Assembly: GCF_000237085.1 (NCBI RefSeq) | Contig: NC_016627.1 | Coordinates: 2,976,118-3,040,117, forward strand | Source of the DNA: Acetivibrio clariflavus DSM 19732 | GTDB lineage: Bacteria > Bacillota > Clostridia > Acetivibrionales > Acetivibrionaceae | Direction of reading: 5' to 3' | DNA length: 64,000 nucleotides | Shown here: positions 1 to 9,595 of the stretch, piece after piece | How positions within the stretch are numbered: the first letter of the stretch is position 1 | Layout: each line of letters opens with the position of its first letter | Notes under the pieces: generated by a model | Seen by the model: the letters and a program-made list of their open reading frames with translations, nothing else | Told to the model about the DNA's origin: nothing | Database searches by the model: none | Translations under genes and position numbers: made by a program

Positions 1-1
1 T

Positions 2-3000
2 TCGATTATCCAGGCGGAAAACTACAGTATTCTTAATGGTCCCGACATTAAAAAAATAGATATTGAATCTGGCGGTTCCGCTTTAGGATACATCAGCACA
101 GGAGACTATGCCGCATATAACAATATTGACTTTGGCTCCAACGGTGCTGCTTTCTTCAAAGCAAGAATTTCTACTCAGTTTAGCGACATCACCATTCAAA
201 TCAGATCCGGAAGCTCTTCCGGCTATCTTTTGGGTACTTTATCGGTACCGTCTACCGGTGGTTTTGAGAACTATAATGAAGTAACCTGTAGCATAAACAA
301 CATTACAGGTATTCATAATATTTATTTGGTTTTTAGCGGACCAATAAATATTGACTGGTTTACATTTATTGCGGCATCATATCCCAGTCAAACACCTACA
401 ATAACTCCTACAGCCACTGCAACCGGTTCCAGTCAAACATACAATTTTTCCAGAATTGAAGCTGAAAACTATAGCAATCTTATAGGTGAAGAAATAAAAA
501 AAATAAAAATCCCCGACGGTTATGGTATAGGGTATATTAATGCTGGAGACTATGCCGTATATAACAATGTGAATTTCGGATCTAATCCTTCCCTGTTCAG
601 GATCAGACTGGCTTCAGCATCATCTACAAATATTGAGATAAGAGTCGGAAGTGAAAACGGCACTCTTATAGGTAATTTAACAGTGCCCTCAACAGGAAGC
701 TGGGATACTTTTGCAGAAATCAGCTGCAGTATAAGCAATACAATAAAAGGAACTAGAAACCTGTATCTCGTATTCAGAGGACCTGTTAACATTGACTGGT
801 TTGCCATTATCCAAGCTCAAAGTACACCTACGCCAACACCTGTTCCGACAAGTCCTCCTGTTTATACAAAAAGAAGTGCTTTTGTTGAAATACAGGCAGA
901 AAGTTACGATTATACCAATGCAAGTTATATTCAATCTTTCGGTATTTCCGGCGGAGGTACCGCTATCGGTTATCTTTTAAGCGATGACTACATAGCATTC
1001 AACAATGTTGATTTCGGTACAGGGGCAAATTTTTTCAAAGCAAGGGCAGCTGCTGAGAATAGTACCAGCATGGAAATCAGGTCCGATAGTGCCACCGGTC
1101 CCCTTTTGGCCACTGTAAACATCCCATCAACCGGTGACTGGAATACATATCAGGAAATAACTTGTAATATTCCTTCAAATATTACAGGTACAAAATCGCT
1201 GTATATTGTATTTAAAGGTCCAATAAACCTTGACTGGTTTGTATTTTCACCTGCTTCGAATGAAAATTCAATAGATGCGTATTCAAGGATAGAAGCCGAA
1301 AATTATAACGGTGTCAGTAGTTCAAATATCCAAAAAGTAGGCAATATAATTTGCTACATACAAAGCGGTAACTATGTAGTATACAACAATGTTAATTTTA
1401 ATAGCGGAGCAAAATCTTTCAAAGCATACGTTGCGAATGCATCCGGCTCGACTACCAATATTGAAATAAGAGTTGGAAGTTCAACAGGTACTCTTTTAGG
1501 TACTCTGTCAGTACCTTCCACGTCCAGTTGGGATGAATTTCAAGAATTGTTGTGCAATATAAATACTATTTCGGGAAAAAATAATATATATCTGGTGTTC
1601 ACAGGCCCTGTCAATGTTGACTGGTTTGCATTTTCCACATCAGCAGTTACTCCGACAGCTACACCTACACCAACAGTTACACCTACGCCTTCTCCTACTC
1701 CAACAGCAACACCAACACCAACAGCAACTCCAACAGCAACTCCAACAGCAACAGCAACATCTATTTTTACTGCTACGCCTGTTCCAACACCAACGCCTAC
1801 TCCAACAGCGGTCATACCTACATCTACACTCACAATTGATGCGAGCAATATAAAATTGACAAAAACTGCACCGTCAAAAGCAGAAATAGGCTCAATACAG
1901 ATGATTACTTCCAGACAAGACGGTGAATTGACTCTGAATGGTTTAGGTGCTTTTATAGGCGATAAAGAAGTAGTACTTCTGGTTGATAATGCTGTAACTT
2001 TCGGGCATGTGGTAACAGATATTATTACACCTTTTGACTATGCTATTTTTGCCAATAGAAACTTGCGAGGAGTTGGAAACGGAGCTCAAGTCATAGGAAG
2101 CATACATGCAAACAATCAGCTGGAATCCTATATAACCAGACTAAAAGTTACAGGTGTCTGCTCTGCTTCCACTATAACCATAGGATATGGGTCCATACTT
2201 GAAGGGGGTACGTCAACTATCAGTGAACCATTGCCTATGCCTAATTTCCATGACAAGATAATATCCGAAATAGATAATGACAGCTACAAATTTTACCCGG
2301 AAGATTTTCCAAACGAAACCGACATAGATTTCCCCAACCAACCGGGATTTAAGATAAGATATGAAAAAGGCAACAACACCTTTGTTATAACTGGTGCCGG
2401 AACCTTCAATTTAGAGTCTTCCATGTACTTCGACGGAAATTTACGTATCTCCGTTCCGCATATTATCAACACGAACTCAAATTTCTTAGTAGCTGAAGGA
2501 TCTGTCAGCATTGAAGGACATGATATAAATACCGATGAACTTGACGAAAATTCCATAAACAACACTACCAACCTTCTCAATGTGTACTCCATACATGGCA
2601 GAATACATTTAGCTACCGAAAACAGTAAAATTTATGGAACATTTTATGCCGCTGGTGAAGAGGATCCTACAGGCAAGTACACAAACGATGTAGGAGTTGT
2701 AATAGTACAGGGAATCAATACAGATTTTTACGGCTCAATAATTGCCGGCAGCGATGTAAGAATGGAATCAAGTTCTTCAGTATTCTATTATAATTCCGCA
2801 ATAGGTTCCAAAATAGAAAAGAAGTACTTGCGTACTGAAACTACAGTTTCAGGTATAGATGCTGCACGACAAATCGTAAATCTGTTTATCGGTACAAATA
2901 CAAAAATGTATGCATTGCAATATTCCGACAAAGCTTATGTTGATATGGAATCCTTTAAGTTTTTTGACCTCTCCAATGTAAGTGAAGTAACTGAGTTGAT

Positions 3001-3811
3001 AGAGCATATAAACAATTTCCCGGTAAACGAAACCGGTTTTAGCAATATGGGAGATGCTCTGAGGCGTGGAAAAGAACTGCTCAACCACCCGACGAAATCC
3101 TCCCCTGACGCTTCAAAATATATAATTGTTTTAGCTGCTAATGCACCAAACAAATGGACCAGCAGTGTAGACGTTACAACGGGAGATGCCATCAATATTG
3201 AAGGTGACGGTACTATTGACGCTGACGGCAACGCTCTCAATTATGCGATAGCTATGGCAGCCCAAATAAAAGACAGCGTTATTACGCCCATCTTTGTAAA
3301 CAATTCGCCAAAAGATATTACAGCAAATATTGAAAAAATTGCCGTTGCTTCCGGTGCACCTGCTGTTGATGAAGATAAGCATTATTACAATTCAGCAACA
3401 ATGATCGGCTTTTCACCTGTATTTGAGCATGTAATACTGGATCCTCCAAAAAATGCTGTTATAAAAAATGCTACATATACCGAAATCTTTCCGGAAGGAA
3501 TCCAAATAATTGAAAAACCTGCCGGTTCTCGTATTGATACGGTTGCGGGCACCACAAGACAAAAGCTGACTATAGAAAACCTCGAAATAAAGTTGACTTA
3601 TGACGGAACAAAATATATTATTGAACCAATTTCATTCGATGTTAAAGTTCGATCTAAAAAAATTGGTATTATTACCTTCCCCGGCATTGACTCAAAAATT
3701 TCATATCGAATTGAATATATTGATGCTTACGGAAATATACGAACTGCAGAATTTGAGAAACACTTTAACGATGTAACCATCGATGTTTATTCGGCTATAG
3801 ATATCTCATAG
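2..3811 (+). CDS. Secreted multi-CBM6 surface protein (5' end outside window)
   Basis: The reading frame is open from base 2, so the true start and signal peptide lie upstream; 1269 residues are visible. Four CBM6-type modules follow one another (about 2-376, 442-813, 874-1254, 1281-1650), each opening with an IxAE(N/S)Y motif and closing with a (I/L/V)DWF motif, as in carbohydrate-binding family 6. Pro/Thr linkers separate modules 1-2 and 2-3, and a long one (about 1648-1824) follows module 4. The next part (about 1850-2830) is repetitive, Gly/Ser/Asn-rich and beta-helix-like, resembling pilus or surface-associated domains. A von Willebrand A-like segment follows (about 2839-3400: GFSNMGDAL, then KYIIVLAANAP) in which I cannot find the DxSxS metal motif. 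The C-terminus is beta-rich. No catalytic module is visible. The likely role is surface or substrate binding outside the cell; this is inferred from modules. Confidence 0.85.
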   Translation, partial: SIIQAENYSILNGPDIKKIDIESGGSALGYISTGDYAAYNNIDFGSNGAAFFKARISTQFSDITIQIRSGSSSGYLLGTLSVPSTGGFENYNEVTCSINNITGIHNIYLVFSGPINIDWFTFIAASYPSQTPTITPTATATGSSQTYNFSRIEAENYSNLIGEEIKKIKIPDGYGIGYINAGDYAVYNNVNFGSNPSLFRIRLASASSTNIEIRVGSENGTLIGNLTVPSTGSWDTFAEISCSISNTIKGTRNLYLVFRGPVNIDWFAIIQAQSTPTPTPVPTSPPVYTKRSAFVEIQAESYDYTNASYIQSFGISGGGTAIGYLLSDDYIAFNNVDFGTGANFFKARAAAENSTSMEIRSDSATGPLLATVNIPSTGDWNTYQEITCNIPSNITGTKSLYIVFKGPINLDWFVFSPASNENSIDAYSRIEAENYNGVSSSNIQKVGNIICYIQSGNYVVYNNVNFNSGAKSFKAYVANASGSTTNIEIRVGSSTGTLLGTLSVPSTSSWDEFQELLCNINTISGKNNIYLVFTGPVNVDWFAFSTSAVTPTATPTPTVTPTPSPTPTATPTPTATPTATPTATATSIFTATPVPTPTPTPTAVIPTSTLTIDASNIKLTKTAPSKAEIGSIQMITSRQDGELTLNGLGAFIGDKEVVLLVDNAVTFGHVVTDIITPFDYAIFANRNLRGVGNGAQVIGSIHANNQLESYITRLKVTGVCSASTITIGYGSILEGGTSTISEPLPMPNFHDKIISEIDNDSYKFYPEDFPNETDIDFPNQPGFKIRYEKGNNTFVITGAGTFNLESSMYFDGNLRISVPHIINTNSNFLVAEGSVSIEGHDINTDELDENSINNTTNLLNVYSIHGRIHLATENSKIYGTFYAAGEEDPTGKYTNDVGVVIVQGINTDFYGSIIAGSDVRMESSSSVFYYNSAIGSKIEKKYLRTETTVSGIDAARQIVNLFIGTNTKMYALQYSDKAYVDMESFKFFDLSNVSEVTELIEHINNFPVNETGFSNMGDALRRGKELLNHPTKSSPDASKYIIVLAANAPNKWTSSVDVTTGDAINIEGDGTIDADGNALNYAIAMAAQIKDSVITPIFVNNSPKDITANIEKIAVASGAPAVDEDKHYYNSATMIGFSPVFEHVILDPPKNAVIKNATYTEIFPEGIQIIEKPAGSRIDTVAGTTRQKLTIENLEIKLTYDGTKYIIEPISFDVKVRSKKIGIITFPGIDSKISYRIEYIDAYGNIRTAEFEKHFNDVTIDVYSAIDIS
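1648..1824 (+). repeat. Pro/Thr low-complexity linker tract
   Basis: The DNA is a run of ACA/ACT/CCA/CCT-type triplets coding for repeated (A)TPTPT units. It separates the CBM6 block from the rest of the surface protein. It is a flexible, probably glycosylated linker typical of secreted clostridial polysaccharide-binding proteins. It also produces spurious overlapping frames. Confidence 0.8.
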
Positions 3812-3895
3812 TACTCTGCATCATCGTTCACCTCATGGATACTATGTACGGTAAATTTGCTTTACATTAATGAACTGCAGAATTTAGTAAAAATT

Positions 3896-3954
3896 AAAGG
3901 TACAATTCCGGTGACAAATATAAATTTATATTCACCGAATTGTACCTTTTTTTC
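3896..3954. terminator. Bidirectional intrinsic terminator
   Basis: An 18-bp near-perfect stem (AAAGGTACAATTC... / ...GAATTGTACCTTT) with an AT-rich loop is followed by a T run on the plus strand and a T-rich stretch on the minus strand. It separates the convergent CBM6 gene and purL, so it probably serves both. Confidence 0.8.
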
Positions 3955-6900
3955 TTACTTAAAGTAATTGACTCCTGCTTCAAACAGCTTTTGATCCTTT
4001 TCGCCAGGAACGTTTTTAACTACATTATTTCCTATTCTCTCCGAGTGTCCCATTTTACCGAGAACTCTTCCATCCGGACTTGTTATCCCCTCTATAGCCT
4101 CAATAGAGCCATTGGGATTAAATCTTATGTCATAGCTGGCATTACCGTCAAGATCTACATATTGCGTAGCTATTTGACCGTTCTTTTCAAGGGTTTTCAA
4201 TAGCTCCTGGCTTGCCACAAATCTTCCCTCTCCATGGGATACGGCTATAGTATGGATATCCCCAACTTTTACATTGTTAAACCATGGAGACAATACTGAC
4301 GAAATCCTTGTATTTACCATGCACGAAACATGTCGGCCAATAGTGTTAAAGGTAAGGGTCGGACTTTCCTCAGTCAAGTCCCGGATTTCACCATAGGGAA
4401 CTAATCCTAGTTTTATAAGAGCCTGGAATCCGTTGCAAATACCGAGTATCAGTCCATCTCTCTCTTTCAGCAAACGCATAACGGCATCCTTCACCTTAGG
4501 ATTTCTAAAGGCAGTAGCAATAAACTTTCCGGATCCGTCCGGTTCGTCTCCACCGCTAAAGCCGCCAGGAATCATTATAATCTGCGAATTATCAATCATT
4601 TTTGCCATTGAATCTATGGACTTATCTATTTCAGCAGGTGTTAAATTCTTAATAACAAACACTTCAGGTTTCCCTCCGGCTCTCTCAAAGGCTTTTGCCG
4701 TATCATACTCACAGTTGGTCCCCGGAAAGACCGGAATGAAAATTCTCGGTTTTGCATAGGAAACTTTCGGTCTTGAAGTGTTCCTTATCTCATATCCGTA
4801 CTGTTTAGGTCTTCCCTCAACAATCTCTGTCTTTGTCGGGAATATTGACTCTAGCGGTTCTTCCCACTTTTCAATCAAATTCTTTATACTCATGCTTACA
4901 CCATTTACATCAATAGTGGCTCTAGCCTGAGTGTTACCCACCAGTTCATAGTCAATACCTTCAAATAACTTGTCCAAATCTTCATTTTTGTCTATTTCAA
5001 GAAGTATGGAACCGTATTCCGGTGCAAACAGCTTGTTAACCGGTATATTTCCTTTAGCTGCAAATCCGATCATATTTCCGAAGCTCATTTTACTGATAGC
5101 TTCCGCAAGGCCTCCCGACCTTATACTTTGCGCCGCCAATACTTTTTCTTTCATTATCAGCTCATTTATCCTGGTGTAATTTTTGTCCAAAGCTTCAAAA
5201 TCCGGCAATTCGTACTCATCCCTCTTTAAACGCACCAGAACAACATTGCTGTCGGTCTTCTTAAATTCAGTGGAAACAACATTTCTCACATCTACAACAT
5301 TCACAGCAAACGAAACCAATGTAGGCGGAACGTTCATATCCTTAAAAGTTCCAGACATACTGTCTTTTCCGCCAATTGCCGGAATTCCCAGTTTCATTTG
5401 AGCATAGTAGGCACCCAAAAGTGCACTGAACGGCTTACCCCAACGTTTTGGGTCTTTGCCCAGTTTTTCAAAATACTCCTGAAGTGTAAGCCTTATAGTT
5501 TTGTAATCCCCTCCCATTGCAACTATTTTTGCTACCGATTCAACCACCGCAAACACAGCGCCATGGAAAGGACTCCATTTTGCTATTGAAGGATTGTATC
5601 CATAGGTCATTAACGTACCGGTGTTTGTATCTCCATCCAATACCGGAATTTTTGCTGCCATTCCTTCAGTGGGACTTAACTGATATTTTCCGCCAAAAGG
5701 CATCAAAACAGTTCCTGCGCCTATAGAAGCATCAAATCTCTCAACCAATCCTTTCTGGCTGCATATATTTAAATCCCTCAACCTGTCTTCCCATATCTGC
5801 TCCAATCCTTTGAAATCATCTATGTTTTCCGCCGCTTTAAAATAAGATTTATCGGAAGGTGCTGTTACAAATACGTCGGAATACTGCTTGACCCCATTTG
5901 TATTTAAAAAGTCCCTGCTAATACTTACTATGGTCTTGCCCCTCCAGGACATGGTCAGCCTCGGTTCTGCAGTAACCACAGCAACGGTAGTTGCTTCTAG
6001 GTTTTCCTCCCTTGCCGCCTTGATAAACCTGTTGACATCTTCTTTTGCCACAACAACCGCCATTCTCTCCTGTGACTCGGATATAGCCAGTTCTGTACCG
6101 TCCAAACCTTCATATTTTTTAGGTATCAAATCCAAATTGATGCTAAGACCGTCGGCCAATTCACCTATAGCTACCGACACTCCACCGGCACCAAAGTCAT
6201 TGCACTTTTTTATCATTGTACTGACAGAAGGATTTCTAAATAATCTCTGTATTTTTCTTTCGGTGGGAGGATTACCTTTTTGTACTTCTGCCCCGCAAGT
6301 AAGCAAAGACTCTTCGGTATGTTCCTTTGAAGACCCGGTTGCACCTCCACAGCCATCACGGCCTGTCCTTCCTCCTAAAAGAATAATAACATCACCGGGT
6401 TCAGGCCTGCTTCTTACAACATTTTTCTTAGGTGCCGCACCGATAACTGCACCAATTTCCATTCTCTTGGTCACATAATCTTCGTCATAAATTTCTGCCA
6501 CTTGGCCGGTAGCAAGGCCTATTTGATTTCCATAAGAACTGTAACCTGCTGCAGCTCCCGTTGTAATTTTCCTCTGAGGCAGCTTGCCGGGTAATGTGTC
6601 TTGAATACTTCTCCTGGGATCACCGCTTCCGGTAACACGCATAGCCTGATAAACATATGCTCGTCCTGAAAGCGGGTCCCTTATTGCTCCTCCCAGACAG
6701 GTTGCAGCTCCACCGAAAGGCTCTATTTCTGTAGGATGGTTATGAGTTTCGTTTTTAAACATGACCAGCCACTCTTCGTTCCTTCCGTCCACATCCACAT
6801 TAACCACTATACTGCAGGCATTAATTTCATCCGATTCGTCAAGATCATTTAAATATCCCTTTTTTCTAAGCTCTTTCATCGCTATTGTCGCAATGTCCAT

Positions 6901-7725
6901 CAGACAAACATCTTTCGGTTTGTCTTCATATACAAAACGTCTTGACTTAATGTAACTATCATAGGCATTCTTTATGGGTGTAGTGAACACTCCGTCTTCA
7001 ATCTCAACTTTTGCAATATTGGTCAGAAATGTCGTATGACGGCAATGGTCAGACCAATAAGTATCAATAACCTTTATTTCAGTATAAGTAGGATCTCTTT
7101 TCTCGGTATCCCTAAAATAAAGCTGGCAAAATTTAAGATCTTCCAAAGACATAGCCAGTCCCATTTCATCCATAAAACTCTCAAGCTCTTCAGGACTTTT
7201 GTTAATAAAGCCTGTCAAAACCTTTACATCCTCAGGCATATTAACCTCAACATCCAATGAATCCGGTTTCTCCATAGAGGCTTCCTGACATTCAATCGGA
7301 TTAATCAAATAACCCTTAATTCTTTCAAACTCACTGTCGGATATTTTTCCATCGAGAATAATAAGCTTTGCAACTTTTATATTAGGCCTTTCGCCATGGG
7401 TAAGTATCTGAACGCATTGAGCTGCAGAGTCAGCTCTCTGGTCATATTGCCCCGGCAAATATTCAATAGCCACAACTCTGCTATTCTCATCAATATCTAT
7501 TTTTTCATCAAACACCTCATCAACAGGCGGCTCTGAAAATATTGTCCTTTTCGATTTTTCAAACTCTTCGTCGGATAAGCCTTCAATGTCATACCGATTT
7601 ATAATTCTTACATTTTCTAATGTTCCAATTCCCAAGTTATATTTCAAGTCACGATACAGACTTTTGGCTTCCACATCAAAACCCTTTTTCTTTTCTACAA
7701 AAACCCTTCTTACAACACTTTTCAT
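3955..7725 (-). CDS. purL: Phosphoribosylformylglycinamidine synthase, single-chain
   Basis: It converts FGAR, glutamine and ATP to FGAM in purine synthesis, in the cytoplasm. The protein is 1256 residues, the long form with synthetase and glutaminase fused, not the separate PurS/PurL/PurQ set of Bacillus. Synthetase motifs are present (WSDHCRHTTF; NETHNHPTEIEPFGGAAT). The C-terminal class I glutamine amidotransferase has FPGTNCEYD, the nucleophile elbow GICNGFQAL and a catalytic His in HGEGRF. The start at 7725 (MKSVVRRV) is chosen because a GAGGGGG site lies 5-6 bases upstream; the frame stays open to 7770 but has no ribosome site there. No other pur gene is adjacent. It is divergent from a LysR regulator that may control it. 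Confidence 0.95.
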   Translation of the reverse strand: MKSVVRRVFVEKKKGFDVEAKSLYRDLKYNLGIGTLENVRIINRYDIEGLSDEEFEKSKRTIFSEPPVDEVFDEKIDIDENSRVVAIEYLPGQYDQRADSAAQCVQILTHGERPNIKVAKLIILDGKISDSEFERIKGYLINPIECQEASMEKPDSLDVEVNMPEDVKVLTGFINKSPEELESFMDEMGLAMSLEDLKFCQLYFRDTEKRDPTYTEIKVIDTYWSDHCRHTTFLTNIAKVEIEDGVFTTPIKNAYDSYIKSRRFVYEDKPKDVCLMDIATIAMKELRKKGYLNDLDESDEINACSIVVNVDVDGRNEEWLVMFKNETHNHPTEIEPFGGAATCLGGAIRDPLSGRAYVYQAMRVTGSGDPRRSIQDTLPGKLPQRKITTGAAAGYSSYGNQIGLATGQVAEIYDEDYVTKRMEIGAVIGAAPKKNVVRSRPEPGDVIILLGGRTGRDGCGGATGSSKEHTEESLLTCGAEVQKGNPPTERKIQRLFRNPSVSTMIKKCNDFGAGGVSVAIGELADGLSINLDLIPKKYEGLDGTELAISESQERMAVVVAKEDVNRFIKAAREENLEATTVAVVTAEPRLTMSWRGKTIVSISRDFLNTNGVKQYSDVFVTAPSDKSYFKAAENIDDFKGLEQIWEDRLRDLNICSQKGLVERFDASIGAGTVLMPFGGKYQLSPTEGMAAKIPVLDGDTNTGTLMTYGYNPSIAKWSPFHGAVFAVVESVAKIVAMGGDYKTIRLTLQEYFEKLGKDPKRWGKPFSALLGAYYAQMKLGIPAIGGKDSMSGTFKDMNVPPTLVSFAVNVVDVRNVVSTEFKKTDSNVVLVRLKRDEYELPDFEALDKNYTRINELIMKEKVLAAQSIRSGGLAEAISKMSFGNMIGFAAKGNIPVNKLFAPEYGSILLEIDKNEDLDKLFEGIDYELVGNTQARATIDVNGVSMSIKNLIEKWEEPLESIFPTKTEIVEGRPKQYGYEIRNTSRPKVSYAKPRIFIPVFPGTNCEYDTAKAFERAGGKPEVFVIKNLTPAEIDKSIDSMAKMIDNSQIIMIPGGFSGGDEPDGSGKFIATAFRNPKVKDAVMRLLKERDGLILGICNGFQALIKLGLVPYGEIRDLTEESPTLTFNTIGRHVSCMVNTRISSVLSPWFNNVKVGDIHTIAVSHGEGRFVASQELLKTLEKNGQIATQYVDLDGNASYDIRFNPNGSIEAIEGITSPDGRVLGKMGHSERIGNNVVKNVPGEKDQKLFEAGVNYFK

Positions 7726-7779
7726 ATTTTTCCCCCTCAAAACTTTTTCCTTATCAATAGAACCTTGCAATAACCTTAA

Positions 7780-7808
7780 TTGTCAATATCATTATATTAT
7801 GTTATAAT
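7780..7808 (+). promoter_or_regulatory. Sigma-A-type promoter of the LysR gene
   Basis: TTGTCA, 17 bases, then TATAAT, 46 bases before the LysR start. It lies in the short divergent region shared with purL. A minus-strand TATAAT with a weak -35 overlaps it, so regulator and purL promoters may interfere. Confidence 0.6.
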
Positions 7809-7854
7809 CAATAAGTAAAATTAATAATTTTAATATTTATTATAAGAGGAACTT

Positions 7855-8751
7855 ATGGATATCAATTTTGAGCTGTATAAAATATTTTACTATGTTGCAA
7901 AAAACAAAAGCTTTTCCGACGCTGCTGCAGAACTTCACGTATCACAATCCGCCATAAGCCAGGCTATTAAAAATCTTGAAAAAAAGACAGGTTCCCAGCT
8001 TTTTTACAGAAAAACCCGGGAAATTAAGCTGACTTATGAAGGCGAAATTCTTTTTAAACACGTGGAACAAGCCTATAATTTTATAAAGACAGCCGAAAAC
8101 AAGCTATTAGAGTCTCAAAATCTTGAAAATGGCGAAATAAGAATCGGAGTCAGTGATACCGTATGCAAATATTATCTGATAGACCCAATTGGCAGATTTA
8201 TTCAAAAGTATCCCAAAGTCAAAATTCAGGTTATTAACAGAACCTCCCGTCAGATTCTGAACATATTAAAAGAAGGTATAATTGACTTCGGAATAGTCAC
8301 TCTCCCGGTACACAGCAAAGGCATAGCAGTTGAAAATTACCTGTCTGTAGAAGATATATTTGTAGCTTCAAATAAATTCATCGAACTTGCAAATAGACGA
8401 ATTTCGCTCACGGAATTATCGTCCCATCCCCTTTTAATGCTTGACAAAAACAGTTCCACCCGGCAAAATTTGGACTCTTTCTTTCAAAAAAAGCAGCTTA
8501 ATCTGGTTCCCGAGATAGAACTTGAAAGCATTGACCTCTTGCTTGAATTTGCAAAAATAGGCTTAGGAATTGCCCATGTTTTAAAAGAAAGTGCTGTCCC
8601 ATTTATAAATAAAGGCGAATTGTTCGAAATAAAGCTGAAAGAAAAGCTGCCACCCAGAAAGCTGGGCATAGTCACCATGAAAAATATGCCTCTATCAAGA
8701 ACTTCCAGTGAATTTATCAACTTCTTAAGAAAAAAGAAATTATATAATTAA
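7855..8751 (+). CDS. LysR-family transcriptional regulator
   Basis: 298 residues, the standard LysR length. The N-terminal winged helix-turn-helix is clear (LYKIFYYVAKNKSFSDAAAE, then VSQSAISQAIKNLEKK), followed by the linker helix and a two-lobed substrate-binding domain from about residue 90. The start ATG has AGAGGAA just upstream. It is transcribed away from purL with about 130 bases between them, the usual arrangement for a LysR protein acting on its divergent neighbour. A link to purine or nitrogen status is inference only, and the co-inducer cannot be named from sequence. Confidence 0.9.
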   Translation: MDINFELYKIFYYVAKNKSFSDAAAELHVSQSAISQAIKNLEKKTGSQLFYRKTREIKLTYEGEILFKHVEQAYNFIKTAENKLLESQNLENGEIRIGVSDTVCKYYLIDPIGRFIQKYPKVKIQVINRTSRQILNILKEGIIDFGIVTLPVHSKGIAVENYLSVEDIFVASNKFIELANRRISLTELSSHPLLMLDKNSSTRQNLDSFFQKKQLNLVPEIELESIDLLLEFAKIGLGIAHVLKESAVPFINKGELFEIKLKEKLPPRKLGIVTMKNMPLSRTSSEFINFLRKKKLYN

Positions 8752-9026
8752 AGTAATTAAAATAATTAACGAATTTTATTTATTTTTTTCAGATAGTTAA
8801 TGATAATACGTTTTAATTGGACTTTTTATTTACATTATCGATTAAATTGTGATACGATAATTTTAATTATATTTTTTTTGTATATAATATGTAAACAGGA
8901 ACATTAATTAGAGCATCTGAATTAATGTATATAAATTGCTTCAAATGTGATGGGAGACTGCAAAACGATTTTTAACTGTACATTTGCATAAGCTTGATTT
9001 AATTATAAATACGAAAGGATGGTTGT

Positions 9027-9578
9027 ATGTCAGAGCAAATTAAGCAAATCGGCATGAGAATCAAGGAACTTCGTGAAATTTCCGGCCTTTCCGCAGAGTC
9101 TTTGGCAAAAGAACTGAATATCTCTATCGATATCTATCTCGAATATGAAAGCGGAAATGCAGATATACCTGTAAGCTTCCTTTATGCAGTTGCCAATAAA
9201 TTAAATGTTGAGCTTGCCGAAATTCTCACCGGAGATGCACCAAAACTTCATACATATTCTGTCGTACGTAAAGATAAAGGCGTAAGTGTTGATAGAAGAA
9301 AGCAATACAAGTATCAGAGTCTTGCTTATAATTTCGCCAATAAAAAAGCTGAGCCCTTTATTGTAACCGTTGAACCCGATTCGGACGATACGGTGCATTA
9401 CAACTCCCACCCCGGACAGGAATTTAACTATGTCATCGAAGGAACATTAAAAGTAATAATAAACGGTCACGAAATTATTCTCAATGAAGGTGACTCATTA
9501 TACTTTGATTCATCGGCAAACCATGGAATGAAAGCCATGAATAACAAAACTGCCAAGTTTTTAGCAATAATTTTATAA
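9027..9578 (+). CDS. XRE-family regulator with C-terminal cupin domain
   Basis: 183 residues. Residues about 8-65 form an XRE helix-turn-helix ([20 protein letters not shown]). Residues about 105-180 form a cupin barrel with [16 protein letters not shown] and the second cupin motif ending in SANHGMKA. This two-domain class usually senses a small molecule in the cupin and regulates the adjacent metabolic gene. The neighbour, 17 bases downstream on the same strand, is an acyl-CoA ligase, so the pair is probably an operon. The ribosome site is AAAGGATGG. The 275 bases upstream are AT-rich with no clear structure. Confidence 0.9.
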   Translation: MSEQIKQIGMRIKELREISGLSAESLAKELNISIDIYLEYESGNADIPVSFLYAVANKLNVELAEILTGDAPKLHTYSVVRKDKGVSVDRRKQYKYQSLAYNFANKKAEPFIVTVEPDSDDTVHYNSHPGQEFNYVIEGTLKVIINGHEIILNEGDSLYFDSSANHGMKAMNNKTAKFLAIIL

Positions 9579-9595
9579 TGGAGGTTTTATGTAAA

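Noticed and set aside
1540-1848. Val/Gly-rich minus-strand reading frame
   Set aside because: It is the antisense of the Pro/Thr linker; composition alone keeps the frame open.
5888-6478. 196-residue plus-strand frame opposite purL
   Set aside because: It lies entirely within the conserved purL coding sequence, has no ribosome site and shows no recognisable domain.
7726-7854. Purine riboswitch before purL
   Set aside because: The leader is too short and lacks the paired arms and loop motifs of a purine riboswitch; only promoter-like boxes were found.
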